Below are positions 23,025-31,960 of a DNA stretch of 64,000 bases, piece after piece. The DNA is from Streptomyces xinghaiensis S187 (GTDB lineage Bacteria; Actinomycetota; Actinomycetes; Streptomycetales; Streptomycetaceae), in NCBI RefSeq assembly GCF_000220705.2, contig NZ_CP023202.1, forward strand, positions 3,720,001 through 3,784,000, given 5' to 3'. Positions within the stretch are counted from its first letter, which is position 1. The number at the start of each line of letters is the position of its first letter. Position numbers and translations under genes: made by a program. The notes beneath the pieces are model-generated. The model searched no databases. It had not been told where the DNA came from and saw nothing but the letters and a program-made list of their open reading frames with translations.

Positions 23025-24386
23025 CTACGGTTCCCGGGATATCTCCCGCGCGTCCGAGGGCGGACGGGAGCGCAGGGCGTGGGGCGGAAGGTGCCGTTCG
23101 AGGAGCAGGACGGCGCCCGCGGCCAGGCAGTTGACCGCGCCGAGGGCCGCCCACGGCAGGGAGCGGTGCAGCTCGAACAGGGTGGTGAAGAAGGCGGGCG
23201 CGATGATCCCGGCGAACGTGAAGCTGTACTGGTACGCGGCCAGATAGCGGCCCCGGGCGGCGAGCGGGGAGACCGCCGTCGCCAGACCTATCGAGATCGG
23301 GGCGTGCATCAGTTCGGCCAGGGTGAAGAGCAGCGTGGCGGCGGCCAGCAGCGGGAACACCCACGACGGCCGGTCCGGGACGAGCCCGGAGTACGCGAAG
23401 GACCAGACCGCCCACAGCACGGCCGCGGCCGCCAGCACCCGGGTCCGCCGGTACGGGGCGAGCCGCCGCGCCACGGAGGCGGCGAGCAGCGCCACCAGCA
23501 CCGTATTGCCGACCAGGACCGCCGAGGTGAGCCCGGCGGGGCCGCGCAGCCCGGTCTCCACGAAGGTCGGGAGGGCGAGGGCGAGCATCATGGTGGTCAT
23601 GGCGAAGATCGTGTTGACGCCGGTCAGGGCGAGGAAGGGGCCGTCCCGGAGCATGGTGCGGTAGCCGGCGCGCGGGGCTCCCGTACCGTCCTCGCGTCCA
23701 CCGGCGCGCACCTCCGCCTCTCCCGTTCCGCCCTCTCCGCCGCCGTCCCCCCGGCCGCGGTGCCGGGGCCGGGGCGCGCGGACGAAGACGGCGATCACCA
23801 GGGCGGCCACGGCGAAGCACCCCGCGGCCCCGTACGCGACGGCGCGGTAGGCGTCCGCCCTGCCGTCGGCGATGACGAGCCCGGTGAGGAGCCCGCCCGC
23901 ACCGAACCCCGCCGTGCGGGCCATGGTCGCCCAGCCGAACCAGGTCTCCTTCGTCAGCGCGGACCGGCTGCCGTCCGCGTAGTCGGCGATCGCGGTGAAG
24001 ACGGCCGACCAGAAGAAGCGGACACCGCTCGCGACCAGCGTGACCGCGAGGAAGACGCTCACCGGCCCGTCGGCCCGGCCGTACGCGAGATAGCCGAGGC
24101 CGTGCAGCACCTGCGAGGCGACGACGACGGGGAGCGCGCCGAACCGGTCGGCGAGCAGCCCCGTCCACACGGGGATCGGCAGGGTGAGGATGTTGGCCGC
24201 GCTGATCAGCATCCCCAGCGGGCCGACCGGGATGTCGGTGAGCCGGAGGAAGTAGACCAGGGAGAGCGGCAGGAACAGCCCGTTGCCGACCGCGTCGAGG
24301 ACGAGCGCCCCGATCAGCACGGGCCCGCCACGGCTCGCCCCGCCGCCGCGCCCCGGACTCCCGTCGGCGGATGCTGCCTTGGCCAT
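23025..24386 (-). CDS. MFS family transporter
   Basis: 453 residues with about 12 membrane segments in two halves, beginning PVLIGALVLDAVGNGLFLPLSLVYFL. The MFS loop 2-3 signature GLLADRFGALPVV is near residue 75. A charged His/Arg/Gly-rich cytosolic loop (about 205-245) separates the halves. No substrate-specific signature; drug or metabolite efflux is the usual role of this type. It lies alone, 74 bases downstream of the PPOX gene. Confidence 0.85.
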   Translation of the reverse strand: MAKAASADGSPGRGGGASRGGPVLIGALVLDAVGNGLFLPLSLVYFLRLTDIPVGPLGMLISAANILTLPIPVWTGLLADRFGALPVVVASQVLHGLGYLAYGRADGPVSVFLAVTLVASGVRFFWSAVFTAIADYADGSRSALTKETWFGWATMARTAGFGAGGLLTGLVIADGRADAYRAVAYGAAGCFAVAALVIAVFVRAPRPRHRGRGDGGGEGGTGEAEVRAGGREDGTGAPRAGYRTMLRDGPFLALTGVNTIFAMTTMMLALALPTFVETGLRGPAGLTSAVLVGNTVLVALLAASVARRLAPYRRTRVLAAAAVLWAVWSFAYSGLVPDRPSWVFPLLAAATLLFTLAELMHAPISIGLATAVSPLAARGRYLAAYQYSFTFAGIIAPAFFTTLFELHRSLPWAALGAVNCLAAGAVLLLERHLPPHALRSRPPSDAREISREP

Positions 24387-24636
24387 GGGACGTGGGTCTC
24401 CGGGTGCTCGTCGAGGGGTGAGCGGTCGTGGTGGGGCGGGAGTGGTGCGGAAACTGGGGCGGGGCGGGCGCGACGAGCGACGGTAGTGCCCCGGACCTCT
24501 GGGCGCACCTCAATTCGATTGCGGCGAAGGTGGGTTGGGCGCCGCCACATCGGCGGACCGGCAGGAGCCCGGGCGACGCGCCTTGCGGAGCGGGGTGTCC
24601 GGCGGGCGCTTCGGCCCCGGAAGACGAGAGCTCGCC

Positions 24637-25218
24637 TCAGGCGAACTCGGAGGTGTCCAGGGTGAAGCCGAACGGCTCGGGCAGTGGCATGGGCTTGCCG
24701 AACGACGCGGAGTGCGACTCGGCGTAGTCGGTTTCCTCCGGTTCCTCGAAGAGCGTGACCGTGCCCTTCTCCCGGTCGATCAGGAGGTAGAGGGGGATGC
24801 CGGCGCGGGCGTAGCAGTGCCGCTTGGCGAAACGGTCGCCGTCCGGCTTGGCGGAGGTCGCCTCGGCGACCATGGCGACGCCGTCGGCGGGCATCCAGGG
24901 TTCGGCGCCGCGGAAGATCCGGAGGTCTCGCGGGGCGAAGGTCGCGTCGGGGATCGCGTAATTCTTGGGGCACAGTCCGCCGCGCGGCAGAACCAGGCCC
25001 TTGTTGCCCGACACGTCCATGTCCTTCGCCGCATGCCTCATCACCTGCCTGGTGATGGTGCTGATGTAGTCCTCGTGTTCGCCGTCCGGCGGTGGTGTCA
25101 CAACAACCTCCCCGTCGATGAGCTCGGCCCGGACCCCCTCGGGGGTCTCCAGGGCCAGAAAGCTCTCCAGGAGGAGTTCTTCCTGCGTGGGCGTCGGCTC
25201 GTATGCCATGACCGTCAT
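24637..25218 (-). CDS. Uma2 family (PD-(D/E)XK nuclease fold) protein
   Basis: 193 residues from ATG 25218, which follows GGGAGGGG; the longer frame to 25392 has no such site. Uma2 pattern: VRAELIDGEVVVTPPP (about 28-43), YAIPDATFAPRDL (PD), VAMVAEATSAKPDGDRFAKRHCYARAGIPLYLLIDREKGTVTLF. It is divergent from clpB, with the start 274 bases from the clpB GTG, but there is no sign that it shares the HAIR element functionally. Second of three Uma2 genes in the window and quite diverged from the others. Confidence 0.85.
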   Translation of the reverse strand: MTVMAYEPTPTQEELLLESFLALETPEGVRAELIDGEVVVTPPPDGEHEDYISTITRQVMRHAAKDMDVSGNKGLVLPRGGLCPKNYAIPDATFAPRDLRIFRGAEPWMPADGVAMVAEATSAKPDGDRFAKRHCYARAGIPLYLLIDREKGTVTLFEEPEETDYAESHSASFGKPMPLPEPFGFTLDTSEFA

Positions 25219-25421
25219 GCTGCCCCTCCCTTTCCTCGATGACCAGCGCCACGGCTCGCGGCACCGGTCTTGTTGCGACGACCGTAGGAGGCAGTGGCGG
25301 TCCGTTGTTCGGAAGAGCGGATGAGTTCGCCCGATCGTGGGGTGGAGCGGGTAGCCGCTGACGAGGGCCGAGGTGCTCCGCCGCCCCGCCAATCCGGGCC
25401 GGAAGCCGCACCCGCACCACC

Positions 25422-25442
25422 CTTGAGTGGGGTAGACTCAAC
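25422..25442. promoter_or_regulatory. HAIR operator of clpB
   Basis: CTTGAGT-N7-ACTCAAC, 13 of 14 arm bases matching HAIR, 50 bases upstream of the clpB start. TAGACT (25433-25438), a good -10 hexamer, lies inside it, so HspR would block initiation. Confidence 0.9.
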
Positions 25443-25492
25443 TTAATTCAGGTGAACCAGAGCAGGACCCGCAGGAGAGGAGCAGAGGTCAC

Positions 25493-28225
25493 GTGGATGC
25501 CGAGCTGACCAACAGGAGCCAGGAAGCGATCAGCGCGGCCGGCCGGCGTGCCGTGTCCGCGGGCAACCCGGACATCACCCCCGTCCATCTGCTGCTCGCG
25601 CTGCTCGAAGGCCAGGAGAACGAGAACATCCAGGACCTCCTGGCCGCCGTCGAGGCCGACCAGGCCGCCCTGCGCTCCGGGGCCGAGCGGCTGCTCGGCG
25701 CGCTGCCCGCCGTGCAGGGCTCCACCGTCGCCCCACCGCAGCCGGACCGCGAACTGCTCGCGGTCGCCGCCGACGCCTCGCAGCGCGCGAAGGAGCTCGG
25801 CGACGCCTATATCTCCACCGAGCATCTGCTGATCGGCCTCGCCGCCCAGGGCGGCCGCACCGGTGAGCTGCTCCACCAGCAGGGCGCGAGCGCCGAGAAG
25901 CTGCTCGACGCCTTCCAGAACAACCGCGGAGGACGACGCGTGACCACGCCCGACCCGGAGGGCACCTACAAGGCCCTGGAGAAGTTCGGTACCGACTTCA
26001 CCGCCATCGCCCGCGAGGGCAAGCTCGACCCGGTCATCGGCCGTGACGCCGAGATCCGCCGGGTCGTGCAGGTGCTCTCCCGCCGTACCAAGAACAACCC
26101 GGTCCTGATCGGTGAGCCCGGCGTCGGCAAGACGGCCGTCGTCGAAGGGCTCGCCCAGCGCATCGTCAAGGGCGACGTCCCCGAGTCGCTCAAGGACAAG
26201 CGCCTGGTCGCGCTCGACATCGGCGCGATGCTCGCCGGCGCCAAGTACCGCGGCGAGTTCGAGGAGCGGCTGAAGACCGTGCTCTCCGAGATCAAGGAGA
26301 GCGAGGGCCGGATCATCACCTTCATCGACGAGCTGCACACCGTCGTCGGCGCGGGCGCCGGCGGCGACTCGGCGATGGACGCGGGCAACATGCTCAAGCC
26401 CATGCTGGCCCGCGGCGAGCTGCGCATGGTCGGCGCCACCACCCTCGACGAGTACCGCGAGCGGATCGAGAAGGACCCGGCCCTGGAGCGCCGCTTCCAG
26501 CAGGTGCTGGTCGCCGAGCCCAGCGTGCAGGACTCCATCGCGATCCTCCGCGGCCTCAAGGGCCGCTACGAGGCGCACCACGGCGTGCAGATCGCGGACT
26601 CCGCGCTGGTCGCCGCCGCCACCCTCTCCGACCGCTACATCACCTCCCGCTTCCTCCCCGACAAGGCCATCGACCTCGTCGACGAGGCCGCGTCCCGTCT
26701 CCAGATGGAGATCGACTCCTCGCCCGTCGAGATCGACGAGCTCCAGCGCGCCGTCGACCGGCAGATGATGGAGGAGGAGTCGCTGCTCGCCATCGAAGTG
26801 GGCGACGAGAAGCGGAAGTTCCTCAAGAAGCAGGACCGCGAGAAGGACCTCTCCCCCGACGCCCGCGAGCGGCTGGAGAAGCTGCGCAGGGAGCGCGCCG
26901 AGAAGGAGGAGAAGCTGCGCGCCCTGCGGGCCCGCTGGGACAACGAGAAGGCCATCCACACCCGGGTCGGCGAGCTGAAGAAGCGCCTCGACGAGCTGGA
27001 GACGGAGCTGGAGCTGGCCGAGCGCAAGGCGCCCGAGACCGGTGACTGGGTCACCCCCGGGCGGCTGCGCTCCGAGGTCATCCCGCAGACCCGCAAGGAG
27101 CTGGAGGAGGCAGCCGCCGCGCAGAAGAACCTCCAGGGCGGCGGCATGGTGGGCGAGGAGGTCGGCCCGGACGACATCGCCGGCGTCGTCGCCGCCTGGA
27201 CCGGCATCCCCGCCGGCCGGCTGCTGGAGGGTGAGACGCAGAAGCTGCTGCGGATGGAGGACGAGCTCGGCAAGCGCCTCATCGGGCAGCGGGAGGCGGT
27301 CCGCGCGGTCTCGGACGCCGTGCGCCGCACGCGGGCCGGGATCTCCGACCCGGACCGGCCCACCGGCTCGTTCCTCTTCCTCGGCCCGACCGGTGTCGGC
27401 AAGACCGAACTGGCCAAGACGCTCGCGGACTTTCTCTTCGACGACGAGCGCGCCATGGTCCGCATCGACATGAGCGAGTACAGCGAGAAGCACTCGGTGG
27501 CCCGGCTCGTCGGGGCGCCCCCCGGCTACGTCGGCTACGAGGAGGGCGGCCAGCTCACGGAGGCGGTGCGCCGCCGTCCGTACAGCGTGATCCTGCTGGA
27601 CGAGGTGGAGAAGGCCCACCACGAGGTCTTCGACATCCTGCTCCAGGTGCTGGACGACGGGCGGCTCACCGACGGCCAGGGGCGGACGGTGGACTTCCGC
27701 AACACCATCCTCGTCCTCACCTCCAACCTCGGCTCGCACTATCTGGTCGACCCGGCGATCAGCGAGGAGGACAAGAAGGCGCGGGTGCTGGAGACCGTAC
27801 GGTCCTCCTTCCGGCCCGAGTTCCTCAACCGCCTGGACGACCTGGTGGTCTTCCACGCCCTGGGCACCGGACAGCTCAAGCGGATCGCCCAGCTCCAGAT
27901 CGAACACCTCCAGCAGCGGCTGACCGACCGCCGGCTCACCCTGGACGTCAGCGAGGACGCCCTGGAGTGGCTGTCCCGGCTGGGACACGAGCCGAAGGCT
28001 GAGACCGCCGGTGCGGAGGGGGCCGGGGCCGCGGAGGCCGGGCCGGATCTGTCGTACGGCGCGCGGCCGCTGCGCCGGCTGGTCCAGACGGCGATCGGCG
28101 ACCAGCTCGCCCGGGAGATCCTGTCCGGCGCCGTCCGGGACGGCGACACCGTACGGGTCGACGTGTCGGAGGACGGCCGCGGCCTGACCGTCGGCGCGGC
28201 AGCCCGGACCGGAACGGACGGCTGA
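25493..28225 (+). CDS. clpB: ATP-dependent disaggregase ClpB
   Basis: Hexameric AAA+ disaggregase acting with DnaK-DnaJ-GrpE. 910 residues from GTG 25493, with GGAGAGGAG upstream. Domains in order: Clp N repeats (about 1-145), NBD1 with Walker A GEPGVGKT near 208 and Walker B IITFIDE near 277, the M-domain coiled coil (about 410-520: RKFLKKQDREKDLSPDARERLEKLRRE...), and NBD2 with Walker A GPTGVGKT near 635 and VILLDEVEKAHHEVFD near 700. The small C domain carries a roughly 17-residue Ala/Gly/Glu insertion just before LSYGARPLRRLVQ (about 860), plus a Thr/Gly tail, making it longer than the usual 860-880. Predicted HspR regulon member. Confidence 0.98.
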   Translation: MDAELTNRSQEAISAAGRRAVSAGNPDITPVHLLLALLEGQENENIQDLLAAVEADQAALRSGAERLLGALPAVQGSTVAPPQPDRELLAVAADASQRAKELGDAYISTEHLLIGLAAQGGRTGELLHQQGASAEKLLDAFQNNRGGRRVTTPDPEGTYKALEKFGTDFTAIAREGKLDPVIGRDAEIRRVVQVLSRRTKNNPVLIGEPGVGKTAVVEGLAQRIVKGDVPESLKDKRLVALDIGAMLAGAKYRGEFEERLKTVLSEIKESEGRIITFIDELHTVVGAGAGGDSAMDAGNMLKPMLARGELRMVGATTLDEYRERIEKDPALERRFQQVLVAEPSVQDSIAILRGLKGRYEAHHGVQIADSALVAAATLSDRYITSRFLPDKAIDLVDEAASRLQMEIDSSPVEIDELQRAVDRQMMEEESLLAIEVGDEKRKFLKKQDREKDLSPDARERLEKLRRERAEKEEKLRALRARWDNEKAIHTRVGELKKRLDELETELELAERKAPETGDWVTPGRLRSEVIPQTRKELEEAAAAQKNLQGGGMVGEEVGPDDIAGVVAAWTGIPAGRLLEGETQKLLRMEDELGKRLIGQREAVRAVSDAVRRTRAGISDPDRPTGSFLFLGPTGVGKTELAKTLADFLFDDERAMVRIDMSEYSEKHSVARLVGAPPGYVGYEEGGQLTEAVRRRPYSVILLDEVEKAHHEVFDILLQVLDDGRLTDGQGRTVDFRNTILVLTSNLGSHYLVDPAISEEDKKARVLETVRSSFRPEFLNRLDDLVVFHALGTGQLKRIAQLQIEHLQQRLTDRRLTLDVSEDALEWLSRLGHEPKAETAGAEGAGAAEAGPDLSYGARPLRRLVQTAIGDQLAREILSGAVRDGDTVRVDVSEDGRGLTVGAAARTGTDG

Positions 28226-28293
28226 GGCGGGGCCCCGGCCTGCCCGGGCGGTCCTGCCCCGCCGTCCTCCGTGCCCACCTCAGCCTGCCTCCG

Positions 28294-28343
28294 CCCGCCT
28301 CAGCCGGTCCTCCCGGGCCCTGCTGGAGGCGGGCTGAGGCGGG
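28294..28343 (+). terminator. hairpin terminator after clpB
   Basis: Perfect 12-bp arms CCCGCCTCAGCC / GGCTGAGGCGGG around a 26-base GC-rich loop that can fold further, 68 bases after the clpB stop. Confidence 0.65.
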
Positions 28344-28506
28344 CGCGGGCGCCGGAGCGACGAGCCCGCGCACGCGCCGGAGCGGGCTCGGGGGCAAGGC
28401 GGGCCGTGCGGCCTGACACGCCGGGTGCCGGATCGGCGGCCCGGGCTTGCCAGCCCCCGCCCGCAGTGGGGGAGGATGGCAGGAATCGTCTGAAGGGAAA
28501 TCCACG

Positions 28507-29052
28507 GTGAGCATCGACCCGTCCTCGATTCCGAATTTCGGGGGCCAGCAGCCCGAACAGCAGCCGTCGGGGCCGCCGCCCGGTCCCGTCGTCCCCGATC
28601 AGGACCTGGTCAAGCAGCTTCTGGAACAGATGGAGCTGAAGTACGTCGTCGACGACGAGGGTGACCTCGCCGCGCCGTGGGAGCAGTTCCGCACGTACTT
28701 CATGTTCCGCGGCGAGGAGGAGCAGCAGGTCTTCTCGGTGCGGACGTTCTACGACCGGGCGCACGCGATCGACACCAAGCCCCAGCTGCTGGAGGCGGTC
28801 GACGACTGGAACCGCCGCACCCTGTGGCCGAAGGTCTACACCCACACCAATGACGACGGCACCGTCCGTCTGATCGGTGAGGCGCAGATGCTGATCGGCG
28901 TCGGCGTCAGCCTGGAGCACTTCGTCTCCAGCACGGTCAGCTGGGTGCGCGCCTCGATCGAGTTCGACAAGTGGCTCGTCGAACAGCTCGGCCTGGAGGC
29001 CGAGGTCGAGTCCGCCGAACCGGAGGACAAGAAGGACGACGGCGAGGCCTGA
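28507..29052 (+). CDS. YbjN domain-containing protein
   Basis: 181 residues from GTG 28507, preceded by AAGGGAAA. A Pro/Gln-rich head (about 30 residues) leads into a YbjN domain: LVKQLLEQMELKYVVDDEGDLAAPWEQFRTYFMFRGEEEQQVFSVRTFYDRAHAI, then ALNDWN-like VDDWNRRTLWPKVYTHTNDDGTVRLIGEAQMLIGVGVSLEHFVSSTVSWVRASIEFDKWL. The fold resembles type III secretion chaperones. In actinobacteria it is a conserved protein of unknown role. It is monocistronic, with a strong terminator at 29085-29119. Confidence 0.85.
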   Translation: MSIDPSSIPNFGGQQPEQQPSGPPPGPVVPDQDLVKQLLEQMELKYVVDDEGDLAAPWEQFRTYFMFRGEEEQQVFSVRTFYDRAHAIDTKPQLLEAVDDWNRRTLWPKVYTHTNDDGTVRLIGEAQMLIGVGVSLEHFVSSTVSWVRASIEFDKWLVEQLGLEAEVESAEPEDKKDDGEA

Positions 29053-29084
29053 CCACGCCCCGCCGTTCCACGGCACCGCAGCAC

Positions 29085-29119
29085 CGCGCGAGCCCGGCCC
29101 TCCCGGCCGGGCTCGCGTG
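29085..29119 (+). terminator. hairpin terminator after YbjN gene
   Basis: Arms CGCGAGCCCGGCC / GGCCGGGCTCGCG (13 bp) with a 5-base loop, extended by one wobble and one G-C pair outside. It starts 33 bases after the stop codon. Confidence 0.85.
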
Positions 29120-29273
29120 CGTTCCCCGCCGTCTCCGTGAGGCCGGCATCGTCCGGGGCCTCGGAGCTGCGCCGGTCCCGGAAACGGCCGGGACCGGCCT
29201 CACAACCCACCGCTGGGCTCGGTCACACGGTGCTGTCCGCCGTATCCTGAGGTCATACGGGAAGGAGCCGTCC

Positions 29274-29810
29274 ATGAGCGTCGACGCGATCGTGCACACC
29301 GAGTTCCCCAAGGGGTACACGGTCCTGTTCGGGGCCGACGGAAAGGTGATCATGACTCCGCAGAGCGAAGAGCACTCCAGCACCATCAGATCGATGCAGA
29401 TCGACTCCGCTCTCGCTCTCGGCCGTCACGCGAAGGTCACCTCCGACGTCTACATCGACTTCCCCGCGGACGAGAACTCCGCCCCCGATCTGGCGATCCT
29501 TCGCGAGGACGCCCGCCGGGACGGCAAGCGCTACAGCTTCGAAGACGTCCTGCTGATCTCCGAGGTCGTCTCGACCTCTTCCGCACGCAAGGACTACGAC
29601 GACTGCACCGGGAAGTACGGCCGCTACGGTATTCCGATCTACCTGGTCGTGGACCCCTACGCCCAGGAAGTCGTTCTCCACACCCAGCCGACCGCTGAGG
29701 GGTACATCGCGGCACACACCCACAAGTACGGCACGGGCAAGCTTCCCATCCCCCTGGCCGATGGCCGCACCTTCACCCTCGACCTCGACGAGCTCCCGCG
29801 CCCGGAGTGA
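29274..29810 (+). CDS. Uma2 family (PD-(D/E)XK nuclease fold) protein
   Basis: 178 residues from ATG 29274, with GAAGGAG 7 bases upstream; the frame runs back to 28971 but overlaps the YbjN gene and terminator. Core: VLFGADGKVIMTP (about 19-31), APDLAILREDARRDG (PD, about 64-78), VLLISEVVSTSSARKDYDDCTGKYGRYGIPIYLVVDPYAQEVVLHT (about 85-130). Third Uma2 gene within 11 kb and not closely similar to the other two, so these are not recent duplicates. Function unproven. Confidence 0.85.
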   Translation: MSVDAIVHTEFPKGYTVLFGADGKVIMTPQSEEHSSTIRSMQIDSALALGRHAKVTSDVYIDFPADENSAPDLAILREDARRDGKRYSFEDVLLISEVVSTSSARKDYDDCTGKYGRYGIPIYLVVDPYAQEVVLHTQPTAEGYIAAHTHKYGTGKLPIPLADGRTFTLDLDELPRPE

Positions 29811-29918
29811 GGCAGCTGGACATCCGCTGACGAAGGACTTCCGGGTGCGGCGGCACCGCGGTGCGGGTGCGTGGCGGCTCGGGGGAGCCGTGTGACCGTT
29901 CCGTCCGCCGGCCGGCTG

Positions 29919-31088
29919 TCAGCCGGTTGGCGTCTTGAGCCGTTCGACCGCCTCCGCCAGGACCTCGGTCCGCTTGCAGAACGCGAAGCGGACGAAGGGC
30001 GCGCCCTCCTCGCGGTGGTCGTAGAAGACGGCGTTGGGGATCGCCACGACTCCGCAGCGCTCCGGCAGCGCCCGGCAGAAGGCGAAGCCGTCGTCGAAGC
30101 CGAGCGGCCGGATGTCGGTGGTGATGAAGTACGTGCCCGCGGGCCGGTAGACGGTGAAGCCCGCCTTCGCCAGGCCGTCGCCGAGCAGGTCGCGCTTGGT
30201 CCGCAGATCGTCGCGCAGCCCGTCGAAGTAGCTCCGCGGCAGCCGCAGCGCCTCGGCCACGGCGTACTGGAAGGGCCCCGCCGAGACGTAGGTCAGGTAC
30301 TGCTTGGCGGAGCGGACGGCGGTGACCAGCTCCGGCGGGCCCGTCACCCAGCCGACCTTCCAGCCGGTGAACGAGAAGGTCTTCCCCGCCGAGCCGATGG
30401 TGACCGTGCGCTCGCGCATCCCGGGGAACGCGGCGAGCGGCAGATGCTCCCCGTCGAAGACCAGGTGTTCGTAGACCTCGTCGGTGACGACCAGCAGATC
30501 GCGCTCGCAGGCCAGTTCGGCGATCGCGGTCAGCTCCTCGCGGCCGAGGACGGTGCCGGTCGGGTTGTGCGGGGTGTTGAGCAGCAGCAGCCGGGTGCGG
30601 CCGGTGACGGCGCCGCGCAGCTCGTCGAGGTCGAGCCGGTACGCGCCGCCGTCCGGGCGGAGGGTGACGGGGACGCGGGTGCCGCCGGCCATCGCGATGC
30701 AGGCGGCGTAGGAGTCGTAGTACGGCTCCAGCGCGATCACCTCGTCCCCCGGTTCGAGGAGCGCGAGGAGGGCGGCGGCGATGGCCTCGGTGGCTCCGGC
30801 GGTGACGAGCACCTCGCGGTCCGGGTCCCAGGACAGCCCGTAGCGCTCGCGCTGGTGATCGGCCACGGCGGTCCGCAGCTCGGGGATGCCGGGGCCCGGC
30901 GGGTACTGGTTGCCCTTCCCCTCCCGCAGGGCGCGGACGGCGGCCTCGCGGATCTCCTCGGGGCCGTCGGTGTCGGGGAAGCCCTGGCCGAGGTTGATGG
31001 AGCCGGTGCTGAGCGCCAGCGCCGACATCTCGGCGAAGATCGTCGTCCCGAACTCGGCCAGGCGGCGGTTGAGCGGTGGTCTTCCCAT
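29919..31088 (-). CDS. PLP-dependent class I/II aminotransferase, DapC-like
   Basis: 389 residues from ATG 31088; ATG 31097 three codons upstream is also possible. Fold-type I aminotransferase: INLGQGFPDTDGPEEIREAAVRAL (about 32-55), QYPPGPGIPELRTAVADH (about 62-80), TAGATEAIAAALLALLEPGDEV (about 97-118), LNTPHNPTGTVL (about 165), VVTDEVYEHLVFDGE (about 197), and Schiff-base Lys in GSAGKTFSFTGWKVGW (about 233). It resembles N-succinyldiaminopimelate aminotransferase DapC and kynurenine/glutamine aminotransferases (KYAT/YbdL group). Given the kynurenine operon 8 kb away, a kynurenine-acting role cannot be excluded. Monocistronic. Confidence 0.85.
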   Translation of the reverse strand: MGRPPLNRRLAEFGTTIFAEMSALALSTGSINLGQGFPDTDGPEEIREAAVRALREGKGNQYPPGPGIPELRTAVADHQRERYGLSWDPDREVLVTAGATEAIAAALLALLEPGDEVIALEPYYDSYAACIAMAGGTRVPVTLRPDGGAYRLDLDELRGAVTGRTRLLLLNTPHNPTGTVLGREELTAIAELACERDLLVVTDEVYEHLVFDGEHLPLAAFPGMRERTVTIGSAGKTFSFTGWKVGWVTGPPELVTAVRSAKQYLTYVSAGPFQYAVAEALRLPRSYFDGLRDDLRTKRDLLGDGLAKAGFTVYRPAGTYFITTDIRPLGFDDGFAFCRALPERCGVVAIPNAVFYDHREEGAPFVRFAFCKRTEVLAEAVERLKTPTG

Positions 31089-31337
31089 GCGGCCCATGGT
31101 CCCACGGGCGCGTGCGCGTGGGACCTGTGCGGCCAGCCGGGCCGGCGCCGCCGGGGGCTGCCACGGGGCTTCGTCCCGCGGGGCGTTCACCCCGTGCGCC
31201 CGCGCCGGGGCGCGTCCTCCGGCGCCGAACCTCTGGATTTGCTCAACTCTGCTTTCACCTCCTGACGCGACGGGCATCTCCCCCGCACAGCGCGGAGCGG
31301 GGGCTCGCTTCGGGGGAGGAGAAGGGGGAGTCGCGTG

Positions 31338-31583
31338 ATGGGAATCGTGGTGTTCGGGGTGCTGGTCGCCGTGGTGCTGGCGGCGGTCGCGGGGGCGCGG
31401 GGCCAGGCCGGGCGCAACCGGAAGCGCAAGCGGACGCGGGGGCGGAGCGGCGGGGGAGACTCCGGCGGCTCCGGCAACTCCTGGTGGGCGGCCGACAGCG
31501 GTTCGTCCGGTGACGGTGGTTCGTCCTGCGGGGGTGGTTCCTCGTCCTGCGGCGGGGGAGGCGGCTGCGGCGGAGGCAGCTGA
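31338..31583 (+). CDS. small membrane protein with Ser/Gly/Cys-rich tail
   Basis: 81 residues from ATG 31338 (GTG 31335 adds one residue), behind AAGGGGGAG. One N-terminal membrane helix (MGIVVFGVLVAVVLAAVAG), then a strongly basic patch (RNRKRKRTRGR), then SGGG-rich sequence ending in C-G-G-G-S-S-S-C-G-G-G-G-G-C-G-G-G-S. Three spaced Cys could bind metal or be lipid-modified; neither is established. Topology by the positive-inside rule places the tail in the cytosol. I do not recognise a family. A clear ribosome site and following terminator support a real gene. Confidence 0.65.
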   Translation: MGIVVFGVLVAVVLAAVAGARGQAGRNRKRKRTRGRSGGGDSGGSGNSWWAADSGSSGDGGSSCGGGSSSCGGGGGCGGGS

Positions 31584-31960
31584 CCGGGGGAGAGCACCGC
31601 GGGGGAACCCGGCCGCGCGCCGGGTGCGGGGGGAGAGAGTGGCGCCGACCGGCACGGGGCGGTCGGCGTCACTTTCGCGGCCACGGCCGGGTCATGCGTC
31701 CGGCCCATACCGCCTCGCATATGCCGTGGACCGCATTCAACATCGTTTTATCGCATAGTTTTTGAACTGGTGAACAGCACAACCCCCTGGGGCATGGAAA
31801 CCCGTCGAAGATGGGTAAAAACGCTGTGGGCACCGTGCACTTCATGATTCCGTATTCACCGGAACACCCCACGTGGGCACGAGCCGGCGAGTGATCTTTC
31901 TTGGGTCCTCCTCCGAGGCGGGCCGGCCCACCATCCACTGCGTGCTTGCGGAGCCGACCC
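31584..31960. other. intergenic region, AT-rich in the middle
   Basis: 377 bases. It contains the terminator at 31639-31672, then an AT-rich stretch at about 31720-31860 (including TTTTATCGCATAGTTTTTG) that is unusual for this chromosome and probably holds the DUF2617 promoter. A minus-strand frame at 31669-31971 has no ribosome site or family and is not called. Confidence 0.5.
31639..31672 (+). terminator. hairpin terminator after small membrane gene
   Basis: Arms GTGGCGCCGACC / GGTCGGCGTCAC, 12 bp with one G.T pair, 10-base loop, followed by TTT. It starts 55 bases after the stop. Confidence 0.78.

Noticed and set aside
29919..31655. Longer aminotransferase reading to 31655
   Set aside because: The extension crosses the small membrane gene region and is Pro/Ala/Arg-rich without homology; the enzyme fold starts at M-G-R-P-P-L-N-R-R.
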